Assembly (NCBI GenBank): GCA_017442445.1
Contig: JAFRZS010000246.1
Span: 1 to 14,379 of the forward strand
Direction: 5' to 3'
From: Clostridia bacterium
Lineage (GTDB): Bacteria; Bacillota; Clostridia; Oscillospirales; Acutalibacteraceae
Length of the DNA stretch: 14,379 nucleotides
In this document: positions 1-4,954 of the stretch, piece by piece
Layout: each line of letters opens with the position of its first letter
Position numbering within the stretch: the stretch's first letter is position 1
Made by a program: the position numbers and the translations under genes
Notes under the pieces: model-generated
Told to the model about the DNA's origin: nothing
What the model saw: only the letters and a program-made list of their open reading frames with translations
Database searches by the model: none

Positions 1-30
1 AGGCTATGCTCGCACAGGGCTTAATCTAAA

Positions 31-132
31 AGCTTGGCTAAAATCGGCTGTAGCACCATTTTTCGCTCGACGATGTATCTTGATACTATCGTCTCACTCA
101 AAACCGCACTACAGCCAATTTTGCGCGAGGCA
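31..132. repeat. Long imperfect inverted repeat
   Basis: The two outer arms, 40-53 and 109-122, are complementary over 14 positions with one mismatch. An inner hairpin (about 68-98, GACGAT against ATCGTC and GTAT against ATAC, around a CAAG loop) nests inside them, and the outer arms continue imperfectly to about 31 and 132. The whole stretch can fold into one hairpin of about 90 nt. It has short open frames on both strands, but none has a ribosome site. It could be a small non-autonomous mobile element (MITE) or a REP-like palindrome. No target-site duplication is obvious. Confidence 0.6.
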
Positions 133-158
133 GTATTTAATACAGCAAATAAAAATGA

Positions 159-189
159 GGAGATTGTATTCTTATACAGTCTCCTTTTT
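159..189 (+). terminator. Rho-independent terminator of an upstream gene
   Basis: A 10-bp stem, with GGAGATTGTA at 159-168 and TACAGTCTCC at 175-184, contains one G-T pair and has a 6-nt loop. TTTTT follows at 185-189. It probably ends transcription from a gene left of the window and insulates the regulator gene that follows. Confidence 0.75.
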
Positions 190-241
190 GTGTTTTCATA
201 TAACGATTTTTTGAGGTTATAGCACAATTTTATACTCTTTC

Positions 242-270
242 TTGAAAATATATAAAAAATATCGTATATT
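242..270 (+). promoter_or_regulatory. Sigma-A promoter of the AraC-type regulator
   Basis: A -35 box TTGAAA (242-247) and a -10 box TATATT (265-270) are separated by exactly 17 bp. Transcription should start near 277, only about 14 nt before the ATG at 291. This argues against translation starting at the TTG at 270, which overlaps the -10 box. Confidence 0.6.
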
Positions 271-290
271 TGGAGGGGTGGGGTGAGATT

Positions 291-1520
291 ATGAAACATA
301 GTGAGCAGTTGGAGTTTACACGCAAATTATTTGAGTCAATGAAAATATCAACCTGTATTGTAGAGGATTATGAGAAAAACATACCTAAAGAAATAGACTT
401 GGGCTTGAGAACAAAGCTTTATAACATTAGTGATTACAAAAACTATTTTTCTCTATCAATGGGTCAGGCAAGTCAGAATACGATTTACAGATTTTTTGAT
501 GAGTATTACTGCACCTATGTGTTTATGAGATTACCTCAGAGCAACAGCTTTTTATTCATTGGACCGTATTTGCGAATGGCTGTTGATAAAGCTGAAGTTG
601 AAAAGCTTTTTGAAAATCGAAAAATGTCACTTGAACACTCTGACTTTTTGACTAAGTATTATAACAAGTTACCGGTTCTTGATGATGAAAACATCGTCTT
701 TACAATAGCCAATACATTCGGAGAAATTCTTTGGGAGTCAAGAGAAAATTATACTTTTGAATATGTTGAATATGCGATTAACGACAAGAGTAAACCTATA
801 GATTTTTCTCCTGTTTACATTGATGCCGAAGAGCCGTCATTAAGCTTATCAATACTTGAAGAAAATTATGCTGATGAGAAAAAATTTATGGATGCAGTCA
901 GTCAGGGAAAACTCAATAAGCTTAGCACACCTGTTTATCTGACCTATACAAACTCAGCAGACAGAATGTTGACAGATTCGCTGAGAAACAGAAAAAATTA
1001 TCTTATCACACTCAATGTTGTTTTACGGCTTTCTGCGGAGAGAGGCGGAGTGCATCCGTTACATGTTGACAGAATGGCATCATTATTTGCAAAGAAAATT
1101 GAAATGATTTATTCGAAGGAAGAAAGCAGACTTCTGCAAAGTGAAATGATACGAAGTTACTGTCTTCTTGTAAAGGAATATTCACTTAAAAAATATTCAT
1201 ATCTTATCGGGCAGACACTCACACTGATTTCGTATGACCTCACAGATGATTTAAGTCTGAAAAGTATTTCAAAAAAGCTTAGTGTAAATCCGACATATTT
1301 ATCAGCACTCTTTAAAAAAGAATGTGGCTGTACGTTGACGGATTATGTGAACAATAAGCGTATAGAATATGCGATAGGACTGCTTAAAAACAGCGACAAG
1401 CTTGTCGGCACAATTGCCGCAGAATGCGGAATAGAGGATACAAATTATTTTATCAGACTTTTCAAAAAAAATACGGGGATAACACCGAATCAGTACCGTA
1501 AACAGTACGGCAAAAAATAA
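291..1520 (+). CDS. AraC-family transcriptional regulator
   Basis: A 409-residue DNA-binding regulator. The C-terminal 88 residues form a typical double helix-turn-helix domain of the AraC/XylS family. The first helix-turn-helix is at about 322-346 (SLKSISKKLSVNPTYLSALF) and the second at about 372-393, followed by the family ending FKKNTGITPNQYRKQY. The N-terminal 300 residues have no signal peptide or membrane segment and I do not recognise a ligand domain; they should carry the sensing function. I chose ATG 291 because GGGGTGAG (280-287) sits just before it and the predicted transcription start is near 277. An in-frame TTG at 270 lies upstream of that start. The gene is monocistronic, ends in a strong hairpin and faces a tiny gene. 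Relatives often control sugar-use operons, but no target is adjacent on this strand, so the inducer is unknown. Confidence 0.9.
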   Translation: MKHSEQLEFTRKLFESMKISTCIVEDYEKNIPKEIDLGLRTKLYNISDYKNYFSLSMGQASQNTIYRFFDEYYCTYVFMRLPQSNSFLFIGPYLRMAVDKAEVEKLFENRKMSLEHSDFLTKYYNKLPVLDDENIVFTIANTFGEILWESRENYTFEYVEYAINDKSKPIDFSPVYIDAEEPSLSLSILEENYADEKKFMDAVSQGKLNKLSTPVYLTYTNSADRMLTDSLRNRKNYLITLNVVLRLSAERGGVHPLHVDRMASLFAKKIEMIYSKEESRLLQSEMIRSYCLLVKEYSLKKYSYLIGQTLTLISYDLTDDLSLKSISKKLSVNPTYLSALFKKECGCTLTDYVNNKRIEYAIGLLKNSDKLVGTIAAECGIEDTNYFIRLFKKNTGITPNQYRKQYGKK

Positions 1521-1522
1521 GA

Positions 1523-1559
1523 AAGAGAGTTGTAAAAACACAGTTTTTACAACTCTCTT
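1523..1559. terminator. Bidirectional terminator with a perfect 17-bp stem
   Basis: The arms 1523-1539 and 1543-1559 are perfectly complementary over 17 bp around a 3-nt loop. On the plus strand the hairpin follows the AraC-type stop codon by two bases. On the minus strand it lies downstream of the 37-codon gene and is followed by a T-rich stretch (complement of GCAAAAAATAAG). It therefore probably ends both convergent transcripts. Confidence 0.85.
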
Positions 1560-1579
1560 ATTGCTTTTGTTTTCATAAA

Positions 1580-1693
1580 TCAGAAATTAGCGAAGAGTTC
1601 TTTGAGCCAATCAATGATCGCGAAATCGAAATCGTTGATATAAGCCAAGATCTTCTCTACCATTTCAAGAATGTATGTGAAGAATTCACCCAT
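1580..1693 (-). CDS. 37-residue acidic amphipathic peptide
   Basis: A tiny gene that is easily missed. The frame starts at ATG 1693 and ends with TGA at 1580-1582. The peptide begins MGEFFTYILEMVEKILAY and ends DWLKELFANF. Hydrophobic residues (F, I, L, V, W) recur every three to four positions, giving two probable amphipathic helices separated by N20-D21. It has seven acidic and two basic residues, no cysteine and no signal peptide. Expression signals are unusually good: AGGAGGTGAG (complement of 1698-1707) sits at ideal spacing, a TTGACC/TATAAT promoter with a 17-bp gap lies just upstream, and a perfect hairpin terminates it. I know no named family. Its size, charge and amphipathicity recall beta-type phenol-soluble modulins, but that is only an analogy. 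It could also be a membrane-surface regulator or a signal peptide. Translation is likely; the function is unknown. Confidence 0.75.
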   Translation of the reverse strand: MGEFFTYILEMVEKILAYINDFDFAIIDWLKELFANF

Positions 1694-1697
1694 TTAG

Positions 1698-1753
1698 CTC
1701 ACCTCCTCATATATTTCTGTCTTAATTATACAAGGGGAGTTTTTTGAGGTCAA
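1698..1753 (-). promoter_or_regulatory. Promoter and ribosome site of the 37-residue peptide gene
   Basis: Read on the minus strand, TTGACC (complement of 1748-1753) and TATAAT (complement of 1725-1730) are exactly 17 bp apart. Transcription should start near 1718, giving a leader of about 25 nt that contains GAGGAGGTGAG (complement of 1698-1708). Only one base departs from the sigma-A consensus, so strong expression is expected unless something represses it. Confidence 0.75.
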
Positions 1754-1781
1754 TGAAGATGAAAAAACACACAAAAATCGT

Positions 1782-1817
1782 ACTATATTATCAAAAAATA
1801 TTATATGTCGATATAGT
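1782..1817. repeat. Short inverted repeat upstream of the peptide promoter
   Basis: ACTATAT (1782-1788) is complementary to ATATAGT (1811-1817), with 22 bp between. Two direct copies of ATATTAT (1785-1791 and 1798-1804) lie inside. It sits about 30-65 bp upstream of the -35 box of the minus-strand peptide gene, where an activator could bind. In such AT-rich DNA it could be chance. Confidence 0.3.
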
Positions 1818-1914
1818 GCACAACAAAAATTACAACGAAAATGTTTTCGGATGTCTTTCGGCATAAATTCAATTATTTCAGAACAGGTTTCCGACGAAAG
1901 TTTTTGCAAAAAAA

Positions 1915-2079
1915 TCAGTCAATTTCAATTTTTCCGTGCTTTTCTTCGTATTCTTCAATGCAATCACGAATCAGAATCAATATCTGACTGTTGGCACTTC
2001 TGCCCTCATAGTCTGCAACGTAGTGCAGCTTGTGTAACATTTCTTCGTCAATTCTGATAGATAAACTTTTTATAGCCAT
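1915..2079 (-). CDS. Ribbon-helix-helix DNA-binding protein, 54 residues
   Basis: A 54-residue protein starting at ATG 2079 and ending with TGA at 1915-1917. The fold is readable in order: a beta strand KSLSIRI (4-10), a first helix DEEMLHKLHYVADYEG (11-26), then RSANSQ leading into a second helix ILILIRDCIEEYE (33-45). This is the pattern of Arc/CopG-type repressors, which bind DNA as dimers through the paired strands. Length and layout fit the family, and the tail is short and charged. Its ribosome site is modest (GAGG, 8 nt from the ATG). It lies 18 bp downstream of the XRE gene on the same strand, so the two are probably cotranscribed and may both act on the operators at 2344-2427. Small ribbon-helix-helix proteins also occur as antitoxins, but no toxin partner is visible here. 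Confidence 0.8.
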   Translation of the reverse strand: MAIKSLSIRIDEEMLHKLHYVADYEGRSANSQILILIRDCIEEYEEKHGKIEID

Positions 2080-2097
2080 ATAATAACCTCATTTGTT

Positions 2098-2322
2098 TTA
2101 TTTTTCGTAGGGTTTAGGGTTGTCGGTTAATCCTAAAATATAGTCTGTAGATGTTTGGTAAAGTTTTGCTAAACGAATCAGTATATCAGTTGGAATATCA
2201 CGCAAACCACGCTCGTATCTACTATATTGAGGCTGTTTCATGCAAAGGTATTCTGCAATAAATTGCTGTGAAAAATCATGATCTTCACGTAAATCTCTTA
2301 ATCTCGAATAATAATTATCCAT
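2098..2322 (-). CDS. XRE-family helix-turn-helix repressor, 74 residues
   Basis: A 74-residue protein that is almost entirely one Cro/C1-type helix-turn-helix domain. Residues 5-16 form helix 1, FSQQFIAEYL (17-26) helix 2, and QPQYSRYERG (30-39) the recognition helix, followed by the usual IP...L..LA..Y..S.DY.LG ending. There is no extra ligand domain. AAGGTG precedes the ATG by 5 nt. The gene diverges from the peptide/ABC operon, and its start is about 22 bp from the first operator-like site and about 60 bp from the 42-bp palindrome. Autoregulation and repression of the divergent operon are therefore the natural reading. Phage-type regulators look similar, but no phage genes are present. Confidence 0.88.
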   Translation of the reverse strand: MDNYYSRLRDLREDHDFSQQFIAEYLCMKQPQYSRYERGLRDIPTDILIRLAKLYQTSTDYILGLTDNPKPYEK

Positions 2323-2343
2323 AAATACACCTTTTTAAAACAA

Positions 2344-2359
2344 TATAACCATTTGGTAT
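2344..2359. promoter_or_regulatory. Second operator-like site, upstream of the -35 box
   Basis: TATAACCATTTGGTAT matches the centre of the large palindrome downstream (TATAACCATATGGTTA, 2398-2413) at all but two positions and is itself nearly symmetrical. It abuts the plus-strand -35 box and lies just upstream of the XRE gene. A repressor bound here and at the larger site would cover the promoter from both sides. Confidence 0.6.
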
Positions 2360-2387
2360 TGACATACTATCAGATGTGGAGTATAAT
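2359..2387 (+). promoter_or_regulatory. Full-consensus sigma-A promoter of the peptide/ABC operon
   Basis: TTGACA (2359-2364) and TATAAT (2382-2387) are exactly 17 bp apart, so both boxes and the spacing match the sigma-A consensus. Transcription should begin near 2394, inside the 42-bp palindrome. A promoter this strong normally needs tight control, which fits the operators around it. Confidence 0.85.
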
Positions 2388-2427
2388 TAGCTTAAATTAT
2401 AACCATATGGTTATAATTTAAGCTAAT
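2386..2427. promoter_or_regulatory. 42-bp perfect palindrome, probable operator
   Basis: The arms 2386-2406 and 2407-2427 are exact reverse complements over 21 bp, with core ATAACCATATGGTTAT. The palindrome overlaps the end of the -10 box and the expected start site. The likely DNA-binding proteins are the divergent XRE and ribbon-helix-helix products. Because transcription would start near 2394, the mRNA would also begin with a stable 5' hairpin made from the inner part. Confidence 0.8.
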
Positions 2428-2451
2428 ATTTTATAGAAAGGAGTATGAATA

Positions 2452-2526
2452 ATGGGATTTTTAGCTTATTCTTGCGTTTACGCAGTTGTAGTTATTGGTG
2501 CAGCTATAAAACTTCGCAGAAAGTAA
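2452..2526 (+). CDS. 24-residue single-pass membrane peptide
   Basis: A 25-codon frame starting at ATG 2452 with AAAGGAG (2436-2442) 9 nt upstream. The peptide opens MGFLAYSCVYAVVVIGAA and ends IKLRRK. That is one hydrophobic segment of about 17 residues, then a basic tail that should stay in the cytoplasm. There is one cysteine at residue 8. The overlapping ATG at 2445 is only 2 nt from the ribosome site and gives an unlikely polar peptide. This is the first gene behind the consensus promoter, 66 bp before the ABC ATPase, with a GC-rich hairpin between. It might be a transporter subunit, a membrane-active toxin or the exported substrate. The sequence does not decide between these, and I recognise no family. 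Confidence 0.65.
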   Translation: MGFLAYSCVYAVVVIGAAIKLRRK

Positions 2527-2540
2527 TTTGACGTACAAGC

Positions 2541-2572
2541 GTGTGGGCACGGTTTTATAACCGTGCCCACAT
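2541..2572 (+). other. GC-rich intercistronic hairpin without a T-tract
   Basis: Arms 2543-2554 and 2559-2570 give a perfect 12-bp stem with a TTAT loop, extendable by a T-A and a G-T pair. No run of T follows, so it is not a standard intrinsic terminator. It may protect the 3' end of the peptide message or partly reduce read-through, so that more peptide than transporter is made. Confidence 0.65.
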
Positions 2573-2592
2573 TGCACACCAAAGGAGAAAAA

Positions 2593-3291
2593 ATGATAAA
2601 AATAATTAATTTAAGCAAAAAATTTTCTGATAATACAGTTATTGATAAATTAGATTTAATTGTTAACAGTGGAGAAATTACGGCATTAGTGGGTAAAAAT
2701 GGTGTTGGCAAAAGCACATTGATTCGTTTGATAGCAAAACTATTAAAATCAGATAGCGGAGAAATAAAAACTGAACCTGGTGCAAAAATTGGTGTATTGC
2801 TTGGGGGAGATGTAAGCCTTTATGAAAATTTGACGGCTTTTGAAATTATTAACTATTTTGGCGAACTACATGGAATGGATAGTGTTTCTATAAAAGAGAG
2901 GATAGATGTATTAGACGATATTCTCAATTTTAAAAGCTTTATAAATGAGCGTGCGAGTACTTTTTCAAGAGGTATGAAACAAAAAATTGCCATTGTTGTT
3001 TCGATTATACACAATCCAGATATTTTACTATTGGACGAACCTTCGACGGGCTTGGATATTGAAGCTTCGAATGATGTTATCAAATTTATTAAATATTTAA
3101 AATCACAGAAAAAAACTATATTGATAGCTACACATAATATTTTTGAAATTTCTGATTTGAGTGATAGCATAGCGTTTATTAAGAACGGAAAAATTCAACG
3201 AAAAATTAAAACAGAAGATTTTTTTAAAAACTGTCCTCAAGATGAAAAATATGCACATATTTTATCTTTAATGAAAGGAGAAGATGAGTAA
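2593..3291 (+). CDS. NatA-like ABC transporter ATP-binding protein
   Basis: A 232-residue ATPase that should power the membrane protein encoded next to it. Walker A is GKNGVGKST (34-42), the signature region is FSRGMKQK (124-131), Walker B is ILLLDEPSTGLD (144-155), and the switch histidine is H181 in ATHN. The SRGMK form of the signature and the stretch GVLLGGDVSLYENLT (67-81), where many ABC proteins have a Q-loop glutamine, are typical of the NatA/CcmA-type branch of ABC-2 exporters. The start is ATG 2593, 5 nt after AAAGGAG; an in-frame extension to 2563 runs back into the hairpin and lacks its own ribosome site. The stop codon touches the next gene's start. Base composition is clearly more AT-rich than the sugar genes. 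The substrate is unknown; sodium, antibiotic or peptide export are all possible. Confidence 0.9.
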   Translation: MIKIINLSKKFSDNTVIDKLDLIVNSGEITALVGKNGVGKSTLIRLIAKLLKSDSGEIKTEPGAKIGVLLGGDVSLYENLTAFEIINYFGELHGMDSVSIKERIDVLDDILNFKSFINERASTFSRGMKQKIAIVVSIIHNPDILLLDEPSTGLDIEASNDVIKFIKYLKSQKKTILIATHNIFEISDLSDSIAFIKNGKIQRKIKTEDFFKNCPQDEKYAHILSLMKGEDE

Positions 3292-4407
3292 TTGAAAGAA
3301 ATCTTGATAATTTTTAAAAAGGAAATTTTGGGAATATTGAGGGATAAATCAACTTTAATTATATTAATTATTGCTGTACTTGTCTTTCCTATTTTTAACA
3401 TGGGGATCAATTACTTGAATAGAGATGGTAAATCTGAAGTTGACTTGTGCATACAATACGATTCTGTAGAAGCATATAAAGTTTTTATGCAATATATTTC
3501 TGAAGAGGTTAATTATGATTTTAAAGTAATAAATTCAAAATATCCCGAAAAGCTTTTAAAAGAAGGAAGCATAGATTGTTGTGTGAAATTAAACGAGAAA
3601 GATTTTAATTTTATCTATAATTCTTCATCATTAGACTCGTTTTCGACAACCACAAAAATATGTGAAAATTTTCAGCGGTTTTATAATTCAAAGTTAAGTG
3701 AAGAATATGAAGATGCTTTTCAGTTACAGATAAAAGATGAGAATGATAATTTTACTAATATGACAAATTCAATGTCTAAAATATTGGTCCCGATAATATT
3801 GGTAATGATAATATTTCAAAATACATCGGGTTTCGCAAATGATATTTTTGCAGGCGAAAAAGAAAGAAAAACTTTAGAACTATTATTTTTATCAGGAGTG
3901 AACAAAAAGTCGGTTTATTTTGGAAAAGCACTCGCTTTGCTTTCTTTATCTATGATTAATTTGATAGTTTGTTTAATATCATATTTCATATCTAATGAGT
4001 TTATAAATTCAGGAATTCAACAATTAGATTTTAGTCAAGGTAAAAGTATTATATCGAACATTTTAAGCTTGATTTTGATAATGATAATATTGTCCGTAAT
4101 TGCGGTGTTTTTATCTTTAAGCATATCCATGATATCCTCGGGGATGAAAAATGCACAAATTTTAAACGAAATTGTACTATCTGTACCTGTAGGTATAACA
4201 GTATTAATGACGACAGGAATACTAAAAAATAATGCAGTGTTTAGATATGTTCCGATTTTTAATTTAATAACCAATCTAAATAATTGTTTTGCGGGAGATA
4301 CCGATTGGATTGGTTTGATAATAATGCTGATAACAAATAGCATCGTAATTGGAATATTATTGATTGCAAGTGTGAAATATATGAAGACAGAGAAAATAAT
4401 TATGTAA
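3292..4407 (+). CDS. ABC-2 type (NatB-like) transporter permease
   Basis: A 371-residue membrane protein, the partner of the ATPase just upstream. One helix near 19-39 is followed by an outside domain of about 120 residues (45-160). Five more helices lie at about 162-182, 208-232, 252-280, 290-310 and 340-361. The cytoplasmic stretch FAGEKERKTLELLFLSGV (about 186-203) is the coupling region typical of ABC-2 permeases such as NatB. Translation begins at TTG 3292, directly after the ATPase stop (TAATTG). The upstream AAAGGAG lies 11 nt away, so coupling to the ATPase is likely. A bidirectional terminator follows. ABC-2 exporters move drugs, ions, lipids or peptides; nothing here fixes the substrate. 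Confidence 0.87.
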   Translation: MKEILIIFKKEILGILRDKSTLIILIIAVLVFPIFNMGINYLNRDGKSEVDLCIQYDSVEAYKVFMQYISEEVNYDFKVINSKYPEKLLKEGSIDCCVKLNEKDFNFIYNSSSLDSFSTTTKICENFQRFYNSKLSEEYEDAFQLQIKDENDNFTNMTNSMSKILVPIILVMIIFQNTSGFANDIFAGEKERKTLELLFLSGVNKKSVYFGKALALLSLSMINLIVCLISYFISNEFINSGIQQLDFSQGKSIISNILSLILIMIILSVIAVFLSLSISMISSGMKNAQILNEIVLSVPVGITVLMTTGILKNNAVFRYVPIFNLITNLNNCFAGDTDWIGLIIMLITNSIVIGILLIASVKYMKTEKIIM

Positions 4408-4413
4408 AAAAAC

Positions 4414-4440
4414 AAAAAGCCCGCTAAAAGCGAGCTTTTT
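4414..4440. terminator. Bidirectional terminator between the permease and ferredoxin genes
   Basis: AAAAAGCCCGC (4414-4424) pairs with GCGAGCTTTTT (4430-4440) with one mismatch. T-runs follow on both strands: TTTTTATTTTT on the plus strand, and the complement of 4405-4418 on the minus strand. It should end both the ABC operon and the convergent ferredoxin transcript. Confidence 0.85.
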
Positions 4441-4456
4441 ATTTTTAAGATTTCAA

Positions 4457-4627
4457 TTATTCCTGAACGGGAGCACCAACGGGGCAAGCATCAGCGCAGC
4501 AACCGCACTCTGTGCAAAGGTCAGCGTTGATAACATACTTTCCGTCACCCTCAGCAATAGCTTCTACGGGGCATTCTGCTTCGCAAGCGCCGCAAGAAAT
4601 GCATTCGTCATTGATAATGTATGCCAT
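4457..4627 (-). CDS. 2[4Fe-4S] ferredoxin
   Basis: A 56-residue electron carrier starting at ATG 4627 and ending with TAA at 4457-4459. Both clusters are complete: C9-x2-C12-x2-C15-x3-C19-P and C38-x2-C41-x2-C44-x3-C48-P, each cysteine group donating one ligand to the other cluster as in clostridial ferredoxins. C43 is an extra cysteine in the second motif. Acidic composition and length match the family. In fermenting Clostridia such ferredoxins carry low-potential electrons between pyruvate:ferredoxin oxidoreductase, hydrogenase and related enzymes in the cytoplasm. AAGGAGGAAG gives a strong ribosome site about 8 nt from the ATG. The gene is monocistronic, with its own promoter and terminator. 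Confidence 0.95.
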   Translation of the reverse strand: MAYIINDECISCGACEAECPVEAIAEGDGKYVINADLCTECGCCADACPVGAPVQE

Positions 4628-4659
4628 GATAGTCTTCCTCCTTCATAAATCTTTATTCA

Positions 4660-4687
4660 ATTGTATCACATATTATGAAAATTTCAA
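4660..4687 (-). promoter_or_regulatory. Ferredoxin promoter
   Basis: Read on the minus strand, TTGAAA (complement of 4682-4687) is 16 bp from TACAAT (complement of 4660-4665), and TG one base before the -10 box makes it an extended -10. It lies about 33 bp upstream of the ferredoxin ATG. Confidence 0.6.
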
Positions 4688-4713
4688 GAGGAAATTTAAT
4701 ATTTGAATATTTC

Positions 4714-4742
4714 TTGACAAATTATTCATATAGTGATAGAAT
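4714..4742 (+). promoter_or_regulatory. Promoter of the TPP riboswitch and thiT
   Basis: TTGACA (4714-4719) and TAGAAT (4737-4742) are 17 bp apart. Transcription should start near 4750, about 25 nt before the riboswitch aptamer. Confidence 0.7.
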
Positions 4743-4773
4743 AATTGCATCAGATATCTGAAAAATTTAATAG

Positions 4774-4866
4774 CAACAAGGGGTGCTGATATAATCGGCT
4801 GAGATAGGGGATGTTATCCTCTGACCCTCGAACCTGATACGGATAATGCCGGCGTAGGAAATGTTA
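4774..4866 (+). ncRNA. TPP riboswitch (thi box)
   Basis: The leader carries the conserved thiamine pyrophosphate aptamer elements in the right order: GGGGTGCT (4780-4787), GGCTGAGAT (4797-4805), TGACCCTCGAACCTGAT (4822-4838), and ATAATGCCGGCGTAGGAA (4843-4860). AACA (4775-4778) and TGTT (4862-4865) can close the basal stem. Only a few positions depart from the usual consensus. TPP binding should favour the terminator that follows and shut off the thiamine transporter gene when the cofactor is plentiful. Confidence 0.95.
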
Positions 4867-4878
4867 AAAAGTTGATTT

Positions 4879-4918
4879 ACGCCTTACGGTTTCCGTGAGG
4901 CGTTTTTAATTTTTTTTA
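4879..4918 (+). terminator. Riboswitch expression platform terminator
   Basis: ACGCCTTACGG (4879-4889) pairs with CCGTGAGGCGT (4893-4903) through 11 pairs including one G-T, with a TTT loop. TTTTT and a further run of T follow. It lies between the aptamer and the thiT start codon, as expected of a terminator-type TPP switch. Confidence 0.85.
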
Positions 4919-4954
4919 CTGTTCGTATCATTTAACAAGAAAGGAATGGTTAAA

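Noticed and set aside
270..290. In-frame TTG start extending the AraC-type regulator
   Set aside because: The TTG overlaps the -10 box and lies upstream of the likely transcription start; ATG 291 has a suitable ribosome site.
34..299. Short open frames on both strands at the left edge
   Set aside because: They run through the long palindrome and a terminator, have no ribosome site and encode low-complexity peptides.
1915..2526. Classical toxin-antitoxin module
   Set aside because: The ribbon-helix-helix and XRE genes resemble antitoxins or repressors, but no known toxin fold is adjacent; the 24-residue peptide alone is not enough to claim one.
2445..2531. Alternative frame starting at ATG 2445 for the tiny peptide
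   Set aside because: Only 2 nt separate it from the AAAGGAG site, and the product is a polar, irregular peptide.
4035..4706. Frames antisense to the permease and the ferredoxin
   Set aside because: They are shadows of confidently identified genes and lack ribosome sites and promoters.
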